A stretch of 64,000 bases of DNA from Spirochaetales bacterium Spiro_07 (GTDB lineage: Bacteria; Spirochaetota; Spirochaetia; Treponematales; Treponemataceae), in contig LVBI01000027.1 in NCBI GenBank assembly GCA_001603145.1, forward strand, positions 62,001-126,000, in the 5' to 3' direction. Below the pieces are notes generated by a model, which worked only from the letters and a program-made list of their open reading frames with translations, did no database searches and was not told the origin of the DNA. Positions within the stretch are counted from its first letter, which is position 1. The number at the start of each line of letters is the position of its first letter. Below are positions 17,018 to 23,154 of this stretch, one piece after another. The translations under genes and the position numbers were made by a program.

Positions 17018-17584
17018 ATGTCTTATGATACGCACAGCGTTCTAGTTATTACTAAAGACAGTAAGGTTTCCGCACAAATAAGCGCGATGCTCATTCCGCC
17101 GATATTCGAGCTTAACACTGCCGAAGACTTTAACGAAGCGCGCCGCCGCCTTGCAGAAAGGGTGTACAACATCGTTATCGTAGATTATGCCGATGGCGAA
17201 GGCACTGACTTTGCTACAGATATTTCGTCTTCAACAAGCACAATATTGCTCTTGATTCCGGCAGCGCTCTTTGACCAGATAAGCTATAAGGTGGAAATCT
17301 TCGGAATACTTTCGGTAACAAGCCCGTTCGACCACTTCTATTTCTACAATATGATAAAGGTGGCCATCGCGGTTCAATATAAGGTGCAGATTCTTTCAAG
17401 CCAGACGATAAAGCTCAAAAACAAAATGGAAGAAATCCGCATTGTGAACCGCGCGAAGCTTCTTATAATGCAGAATCTCTCTTTTACAGAAGAGCAGGCG
17501 CACCACTACATCGAAAAAGAAGCGATGGACACCTGCCAAAAGAAGATAGACATTGCGAAGCAAATCATACAAACGTATGAATAG
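17018..17584 (+). CDS. ANTAR-domain antiterminator with degenerate receiver domain
   Basis: An RNA-binding transcription antiterminator of 188 residues. Residues about 1-125 resemble a response-regulator receiver (VLVITKDSKV, YNIVIVDYADGEGTD). The usual acidic pair after the first strand is not intact, and the late conserved lysine is not obvious (TSPFD in place of a KPF-like motif), so it may not be phosphorylated. Residues about 130-188 match the ANTAR domain: KMEEIRIVNRAKLLIMQNLS, then TEEQAHHYIEKEAMD and IAKQII. ANTAR dimers bind short RNA hairpins with an A1/G4 hexaloop and prevent terminators. Such loops precede this operon, carA, pyrG and probably dapF, its likely targets. Confidence 0.88.
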   Translation: MSYDTHSVLVITKDSKVSAQISAMLIPPIFELNTAEDFNEARRRLAERVYNIVIVDYADGEGTDFATDISSSTSTILLLIPAALFDQISYKVEIFGILSVTSPFDHFYFYNMIKVAIAVQYKVQILSSQTIKLKNKMEEIRIVNRAKLLIMQNLSFTEEQAHHYIEKEAMDTCQKKIDIAKQIIQTYE

Positions 17585-17598
17585 CTCCGCAAAGCCGT

Positions 17599-17644
17599 GT
17601 CATGCTGAACTTGTTAGCCTTCGGCGGCTTTCAGCTCAGCATCT
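17599..17644. repeat. long-variant palindromic repeat overlapping the TRAP permease stop codon
   Basis: This copy is identical to 1164-1209. Its last two bases form part of the TAG stop codon (17643-17645) of the permease gene on the minus strand, and it begins 15 nt after the ANTAR gene. Confidence 0.85.
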
Positions 17645-19697
17645 ATGCCGCGGTGCGCCTTCTTTCAATTGAATTGCGCACAAGCTGATAAGCTATAAGC
17701 ACCGCCATCATGATAAGCCCCACAATATCAGTTTTTGTTTCAGGAATGACGCACAAGAAACCGGCGACGGCGAACAGCAGCCGCTGCACAACCGAAGCAT
17801 TTCTAAAGCCATAGCCTTCAAGCGCAACGCTGATGCCGAACATGCCGATTAACGCCGTGGCGCAGATGAAAATAACTGAAAGAGCAGAAGCGTTAATCAT
17901 GAGCATCTGCGGATTGTAGACGAACATATACGGAACGATGAACGCACCGATTGCAAGCTTTGTGGCGTTTATAGCGGTTTTCATCGGCTTGCCCTTTGCA
18001 ATCGCCGCGCCAGCTATGGCCGCAAGCGCAACAGGCGGCGTAACGTCGGCAATAATACCGAAGTAGAATGCGAACATGTGAGCCGGCAACATCATAATAG
18101 GCTGAATGTCTGCGCCGCCGTAAAGGCATGTGATGATTGCTCCGGCAGTGATTGTCGAAGTGATGAGATAGTTCGCCGTAGTCGGTGCGCCCATGCCAAG
18201 AATTATTGAAGCAAGCATTGTGAAAATCAACGTAAGCAGCAATTTTCCGTGTGCAAGCGAAACAAGCCCCGCGCCAAGCTTAAGGCCGATGCCTGTAAGC
18301 GTAACAATGCCGATGATGATGCCGGCCATTGCACAAGCAATTGCAACACTGATGATATTTCTTGCGGCAGCGCACATAACGTCAATCAAGTCTTTTGAGC
18401 CGAATGTCGGCTTTCTGCCAAGCGCAAGGTCTGAAATTGAAACGCCGATTCCGATAACAAGACAAGCTACAATGCCCATCAAAGCTGCAAAAACGGCAGT
18501 TTTTCCGGCACAAAGAAAATAGATTATGACAAAAAGCGGCAGAATCATATAACCGCGCTTTAAGAAAAGCGGCAAGAATTTCGGCAACTCTTCGCGAGGC
18601 AAACCTTTAAGACCAAGCTTTTTTGCTTCAAGATGAACTGTAATGAAAATGCCTGCAAAATAAAGTACAGCCGGAACGATGGCGGCCTTTACGATTGTGA
18701 CATACGGAACGCCGATGCTTTCTGCCATGAGAAACGCGGCTGCGCCCATAATCGGCGGCATAAGCTGGCCGCCAGTTGAAGCAGAAGCTTCTACCGCACC
18801 GGCGAATTCAGGCTTGTAGCCGAGCTTTTTCATCATAGGAATTGTGAAACTGCCGGAGCCGACTGTGTTTGAAACAGAGCTGCCTGAAACAGTGCCGAGC
18901 AACGCGCTTGAAAGCACCGCTACTTTTGCAGGGCCGCCGGAAGCGCCGCCTGCAATGGCGTTGCACACATCAATAAAGAAATGGCCTATGCCGGTTCTTT
19001 CAAGCAAAGCACCGAAAAGAATAAACAAAAAGATGAACGTTGAACATGCACCAATCGGCGTGCCCATAATTCCTTCTGTATTATAGAAAAGATGGCACAC
19101 AACGCGTTGCAGCGAATAGCCGCGGTGGTGCAAAAAGCCCGGCAGCATCTTGCCGCAGAACGCATAAAGCACAAAACAGCCTGCAATAATCATGATGGGC
19201 AGCCCGACAATGCGGCGGCAGCTTTCAAACAAGATGATTATGCCTATTATGGCTATTGCAATATCAAGAACAGTGTTGTTGCCGGAACGGCGCACAAGTT
19301 CTTGAAAGTTGATGACGATATACATCCAGCAGGCGGCACCGGCAAGACCGAGCACAACATCATACCACGGCAAGGTGTTGCGCGGCATCTTTTTTGTTGC
19401 CGGAAAAAGCAGAAACGCCAGAAGCTGCACAAACGCAAGGTGTGTCGCGCGGAGAATCTGGGCAGTTATTTTGCCTGACAAAGTTGCATAAAGCTGAAAA
19501 AACACGAACACAACTGAAATTATGACGGTCACATACTGCCGCCAGCATTTGTGCTCGCGGTAAGCTTGTTCCCTGTCAAGGTTTTGCATCAACTCCTGTA
19601 TTTCTTCCTCATTCGATGTCGGAAGGATATTCTCAATCGGACCGCTTGAAGGCTGCGGCTCTTGGCCGTCAATCGGTGTCTGGTTAAAATCTCCCAC
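17643..19697 (-). CDS. TRAP transporter fused permease (DctQM type, TAXI family)
   Basis: The fused small and large membrane subunits of a tripartite ATP-independent periplasmic transporter, driving ion-coupled solute uptake. The 684-residue protein has a charged cytoplasmic N-terminus and about 16-18 hydrophobic segments. The large-subunit part shows PPIMGAAAFLMAESIGVPY and GMGAPTTANYLI, typical of 4TM/12TM fusions. It is the last gene of an operon with a TAXI binding protein and a DUF1850 protein, a known grouping. The solute cannot be told; TAXI systems often carry glutamate or other organic acids. Confidence 0.93.
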   Translation of the reverse strand: MGDFNQTPIDGQEPQPSSGPIENILPTSNEEEIQELMQNLDREQAYREHKCWRQYVTVIISVVFVFFQLYATLSGKITAQILRATHLAFVQLLAFLLFPATKKMPRNTLPWYDVVLGLAGAACWMYIVINFQELVRRSGNNTVLDIAIAIIGIIILFESCRRIVGLPIMIIAGCFVLYAFCGKMLPGFLHHRGYSLQRVVCHLFYNTEGIMGTPIGACSTFIFLFILFGALLERTGIGHFFIDVCNAIAGGASGGPAKVAVLSSALLGTVSGSSVSNTVGSGSFTIPMMKKLGYKPEFAGAVEASASTGGQLMPPIMGAAAFLMAESIGVPYVTIVKAAIVPAVLYFAGIFITVHLEAKKLGLKGLPREELPKFLPLFLKRGYMILPLFVIIYFLCAGKTAVFAALMGIVACLVIGIGVSISDLALGRKPTFGSKDLIDVMCAAARNIISVAIACAMAGIIIGIVTLTGIGLKLGAGLVSLAHGKLLLTLIFTMLASIILGMGAPTTANYLITSTITAGAIITCLYGGADIQPIMMLPAHMFAFYFGIIADVTPPVALAAIAGAAIAKGKPMKTAINATKLAIGAFIVPYMFVYNPQMLMINASALSVIFICATALIGMFGISVALEGYGFRNASVVQRLLFAVAGFLCVIPETKTDIVGLIMMAVLIAYQLVRNSIERRRTAA

Positions 19698-19709
19698 TCA
19701 TTTCCCCTT

Positions 19710-20243
19710 TTATTTAAGTTTATGTAATATATATGATAGCAGAGAAACTCTCTTTTTTTGCAAAACTATGCTTGTCTGCGGCGCAAACAAGTCTGTAAGC
19801 TTATATTCAACCGCAACTGGGTCTATATCATGCTTATAAACCCAAAACGTAATTGTATGATTTGCGACAAGCCCTACCGCCATAGTAAGCTTATCAATGA
19901 ACCTGTCGATGCCGCCAATTTCGTAGCCGTCATCTTTAACGATAAAGCGGCTGCCCGGCATTTCGCCCGGCTCAGGGATGCCCGCGCCATAAGAAACGAA
20001 AAGCGTTGATTCCAGAATCATTCCGTCAGGGATTTCCCATGTTCTGTAATGGTCATGCACCCTACCCTTGTTTACTGAATGTGTATAGGCAATTTCAAAG
20101 CCTTCAAGCCGTGTATCGTCTACATAATACTTTTCGGAATTATTTTTCCTGTTACTAATAGAAAGAACTTTCTTAGACGGAACGCACAGCATTGTTCCAA
20201 TGATAACACAAAGAATTAAAACAAAAAGCTTTTTTTCATTCAT
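19710..20243 (-). CDS. DUF1850 family protein of the TRAP operon
   Basis: A protein of 177 residues with one N-terminal hydrophobic segment (about 6-21), probably membrane-anchored and facing outward. It has the DUF1850 signature (FEIAYTHSVNKGRVHDHYR) and a later GMILESTLFVSYGAGIPEP. DUF1850 genes commonly sit beside TAXI-TRAP permeases, and here it lies between the binding protein and the permease (13 nt before the latter). Its exact role is unknown; a link to the transporter is inferred from position. Confidence 0.75.
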   Translation of the reverse strand: MNEKKLFVLILCVIIGTMLCVPSKKVLSISNRKNNSEKYYVDDTRLEGFEIAYTHSVNKGRVHDHYRTWEIPDGMILESTLFVSYGAGIPEPGEMPGSRFIVKDDGYEIGGIDRFIDKLTMAVGLVANHTITFWVYKHDIDPVAVEYKLTDLFAPQTSIVLQKKRVSLLSYILHKLK

Positions 20244-20267
20244 TTTTTATAAAAAACTGAAAACTAC

Positions 20268-20294
20268 GTCATGCCGATTTTAGTTCGGCATGAC
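20268..20294. repeat. palindromic repeat inside the TRAP operon
   Basis: One unit (GTCATGCCGATTTTAG then TTCGGCATGAC) lies between the binding-protein and DUF1850 genes. It forms a near-perfect hairpin and could act on the mRNA between the two genes. Confidence 0.75.
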
Positions 20295-20357
20295 ATACTG
20301 CAAGAACTTATCAGGCAGCTATCGTCTTTCCGCGCCAAACACGGAAAGACTGTGAAA

Positions 20358-21317
20358 TTATTTCATTGCGCCAACTTCTTTGAAGTATTTTTCAGCACCC
20401 GGATGGAACGGAACAGAAACGCCTGTAACAGCGCTTTCGATTGTAACTTCCTTGCCTTTTGCGTGTGCATTGCCGAGAGCAGGCAGATTGTCAAACAAAG
20501 CCTTTGTCATTTCGTATACAGTCTCTTCGTCAAGCTTAGAGTTGACGGCAAGCGTAGCCTTGATTGCAAGAGCCGCTGTGTCTGTTGAAGTTCCTTTGTA
20601 TGTGTCACCAGGAATCACTGTCTTTGTGTAGTAGCCATATTTTGCACAGATTGCGTCAGCTTCAGCACCGTCAACAGGAATAAGCGTAAGACCGGCTGTG
20701 AATGCAAGTTCCTGCAACGCTGAGTTCGGAACACCTGCTGTGATGAAGCAGCCGTCGAGTGTGCCGTTCTGAATAGCTTCTGCAGATTCTTTGAACGAAA
20801 GGTTGCTCTTCTTGATGTCGTCAAATGTAATACCGTAGCCTTCCATAATCTGCTTTGCGTTGAATTCAACGCCTGAACCGGCATCGCCAACAGAAATGCG
20901 CTTGCCTTTAAAGTCGGCAATTGACTTGATGCCGCTGTCTTTAGAAACTGCAATCTGAACAACTTCAGGGTACAATGTACCGATTGTCATGATGTTTGAA
21001 AGCTTTTCGCCTGCAAACAAGTCTTTGCCGTTATAAGCGTAATCCATAACGTCGTTCTGAACGATTGCATATTCAGCTTCGCCTTTGTTGATAAGGCGGA
21101 GATTTTCGGCAGAAGCACCTGTTGCCTGAGCCGTAACATTCATGTTCTCGATTTTTGAATTCCAAATATTTGCAATTGCACCGCCAAACGGATAATATGT
21201 GCCGCTAGTACCGCCGGTTGCAAGAATGTAATCCTTTTTTCCGCCAGCTTTTGAACAGCTGCACAACACTGCTGCAGCCAGCAAAACAGCAACTGCAAGA
21301 GAAAGAATCTTTTTCAT
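20358..21317 (-). CDS. TAXI family TRAP transporter solute-binding lipoprotein
   Basis: The periplasmic receptor of the TRAP system, 319 residues. A lipoprotein signal ends in VLCSC, predicting attachment by Cys20. The mature part begins with the TAXI hallmark YILATGGTSGTYYPFGGAIA and continues with SAENLRLINKGEAEYAIVQND and GDAGSGVEFNAKQI. It is the first gene of the operon (binding protein, DUF1850, permease). The high expected ratio of receptor to permease fits its promoter-proximal place and the hairpin repeat downstream. Confidence 0.93.
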   Translation of the reverse strand: MKKILSLAVAVLLAAAVLCSCSKAGGKKDYILATGGTSGTYYPFGGAIANIWNSKIENMNVTAQATGASAENLRLINKGEAEYAIVQNDVMDYAYNGKDLFAGEKLSNIMTIGTLYPEVVQIAVSKDSGIKSIADFKGKRISVGDAGSGVEFNAKQIMEGYGITFDDIKKSNLSFKESAEAIQNGTLDGCFITAGVPNSALQELAFTAGLTLIPVDGAEADAICAKYGYYTKTVIPGDTYKGTSTDTAALAIKATLAVNSKLDEETVYEMTKALFDNLPALGNAHAKGKEVTIESAVTGVSVPFHPGAEKYFKEVGAMK

Positions 21318-21344
21318 AAATCCTCCAGTAAAAATATTGTATTT

Positions 21345-21373
21345 ATTCTACTATAGCTAGTTTATTTATTCAA
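21345..21373 (-). promoter_or_regulatory. putative promoter of the TRAP operon
   Basis: On the minus strand TTGAAT (21368-21373), 17 bp and TAGAAT (21345-21350) precede the binding-protein start by about 28 nt, with TGGAGG before the ATG. Confidence 0.5.
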
Positions 21374-21420
21374 CCTTTCTAACAAGCCGTAGTGCTTTTT
21401 CTTGCCATATGGTAGGCATT

Positions 21421-21444
21421 GTCACTTCGACTACGCTCAGTGAC
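21421..21444. repeat. second palindromic repeat family (GTCACT...AGTGAC)
   Basis: GTCACTTCGACTACGCTCAG followed by TGAC is an imperfect palindrome unlike the main repeat family. Relatives containing CTTCGACTATGCTCAG and GAGCGAAGTCGAA lie at about 33941-34020. Confidence 0.5.
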
Positions 21445-21514
21445 CGCAAGTTATCAAGCTGTTGCGCCGTTCTTTCAGGCAAAACTCAACCTAAAAGAAA
21501 AATTCCAAAGTTAG

Positions 21515-21554
21515 CCTGTTTTGTGATAGAATAGACGGAACGTGACAAAACAGG
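21515..21554. other. inverted repeat flanking the start region of the NhaC-like gene
   Basis: CCTGTTTTGT (21515-21524) and ACAAAACAGG (21545-21554) are perfect inverted copies. They flank a -10-like TAGAAT (21527-21532), and the right arm includes the start of the AGGAG ribosome binding site. It could be an operator, or if transcribed whole it would mask the binding site. Confidence 0.5.
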
Positions 21555-21564
21555 AGAACATGAA

Positions 21565-23052
21565 ATGATTGGAACATTCTGGGCTTTGGTGCCGGCAATT
21601 CTTGCAATTGCACTGGCATTAATTTCAAAAGAAGTTTATTCCTCGCTTTTTGCTGGAATATTGGTCGGCGGCATTTTCTATGCAATTTCTACCGCGACAG
21701 GTTTTACAGGCTTTTTGACGCACGTCTTTAACGACGGTCTGATTGCACAGCTTTCAGATTCTTACAACGTGGGCATTCTCGTATTCCTAGTTGTGCTTGG
21801 AATTATGGTTGCTATGATGAACAAGGCCGGCGGTTCTGCTGCTTTCGGCGAATGGGCTAAAAAACACATCAAGACAAAGGCTGGCGCACAGGTTGCCACA
21901 ATCCTTTTGGGCATTTTGATTTTCATTGACGACTATTTTAACTGCCTTACAGTTGGTTCTGTAATGCGCCCCGTAACAGACAAGCACGGTCTTTCAAGAG
22001 AAAAGCTCGCCTATCTTATAGACTCAACAGCCGCGCCAATCTGCATCATCGCGCCGGTCAGCTCTTGGGCTGCCGCCGTTGCAGGTTTTGCCGGTGAAGG
22101 CGAAAACGGCTTTACGCTTTTCTGCAAGGCAATTCCGTTCAATTTCTACGCAATTCTTACTATTATAATGATGTTCGCGCTCGTAATCACAAAATCAGAA
22201 TTCGGTCTTATGGCCAAATTTGAAAGAGCCGCGCAGACAATCAAAGAAACTGAATCTTCAGACACTGAATCAAAAGGCAAAGTCATTGATTTGATTGTTC
22301 CTATTCTGGTGCTGATAATCGGCTGCGTTGCAGGTATGCTCTATTCGGGCGGCTTCTTCAGCCAGGGCGATTCATATCTCAATATTATAGAAGGTTTCTC
22401 AAACAGCGATGCTTCTGTGGGTCTTGCGCTCGGCTCGTTCGGTGCGCTTGTCATTACAGTTATAATCTATATGTTCAGAAAAGTTCTTTCTTTCTCTGAT
22501 GCGATGAGCTGCATTCCGGACGGCTTTAAGGCAATGGTTCCAGCTATTCTCATCTTGGCTCTTGCCTGGACATTGAAGGGCATGACTGATTCGCTCGGCG
22601 CTAAAGAATATGTTGCAGGTCTTGTAACGAACGCACAGGGCTTAAAGAGCTTCCTTCCAGCAATCATCTTCGTAATAGCTTGCGGTCTCGCTTTTGCGAC
22701 AGGCACTTCTTGGGGTACATTCGGCATCCTCATTCCGATTTGCATTGCAGCGTTTCCGAATGTTGCAGACCCGGTACGCATTATCTCGATTTCGGCATGT
22801 ATGGCTGGCGCTGTTTGCGGCGACCACTGCTCACCAATCAGCGACACAACAATCATGTCTAGCGCGGGTGCACAGTGCAACCACGTGAATCACGTTTCAA
22901 CGCAGCTGCCGTATGCCTTATGCACAGCTGCAATCTCGTTTATCTGCTACATCGTTGCGGGCTTCGTGCACAATCCGGTAGTTCCGCTGATAATCGGCAT
23001 TGCGCTGATTTTCGGAATGTGCTGGCTTTTCAGAGCAAAAGCTGAAAAGTAA
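21565..23052 (+). CDS. Na+/H+ antiporter, NhaC-like family
   Basis: An integral membrane exchanger of 495 residues with about 11-12 hydrophobic segments. Charged and polar membrane motifs include FIDDYFNCLTVGSVMRP, APVSSWAAAVAGFAG, FATGTSWGTFGI and GDHCSPISDTTIMSSAGAQC, all typical of the NhaC/YuiF ion-transporter group. It probably exchanges sodium for protons or an amino acid-related substrate; family members vary. AGGAG lies 10 nt before the ATG. It stands alone, with an inverted repeat upstream and a strong terminator downstream. Confidence 0.88.
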   Translation: MIGTFWALVPAILAIALALISKEVYSSLFAGILVGGIFYAISTATGFTGFLTHVFNDGLIAQLSDSYNVGILVFLVVLGIMVAMMNKAGGSAAFGEWAKKHIKTKAGAQVATILLGILIFIDDYFNCLTVGSVMRPVTDKHGLSREKLAYLIDSTAAPICIIAPVSSWAAAVAGFAGEGENGFTLFCKAIPFNFYAILTIIMMFALVITKSEFGLMAKFERAAQTIKETESSDTESKGKVIDLIVPILVLIIGCVAGMLYSGGFFSQGDSYLNIIEGFSNSDASVGLALGSFGALVITVIIYMFRKVLSFSDAMSCIPDGFKAMVPAILILALAWTLKGMTDSLGAKEYVAGLVTNAQGLKSFLPAIIFVIACGLAFATGTSWGTFGILIPICIAAFPNVADPVRIISISACMAGAVCGDHCSPISDTTIMSSAGAQCNHVNHVSTQLPYALCTAAISFICYIVAGFVHNPVVPLIIGIALIFGMCWLFRAKAEK

Positions 23053-23074
23053 GCTAATCAGCGCATTAAAAGCA

Positions 23075-23104
23075 AAAGCCCCGGAATCATTCGGGGCTTT
23101 TTTA
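23075..23104 (+). terminator. intrinsic terminator of the NhaC-like gene
   Basis: AAAGCCCCG and CGGGGCTTT form a 9-bp stem with an 8-nt loop, followed by a T-run. Confidence 0.85.
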
Positions 23105-23118
23105 ATTTTTGTAAACTC

Positions 23119-23144
23119 AGACCCCGAAACAAGTTCGGGGTGAC
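23119..23144. repeat. palindromic repeat unit
   Basis: One unit (AGACCCCGAAACAAG then TTCGGGGTGAC) lies between the convergent ends of the antiporter and the GGDEF gene. Confidence 0.8.
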
Positions 23145-23154
23145 ACCACAAAAG

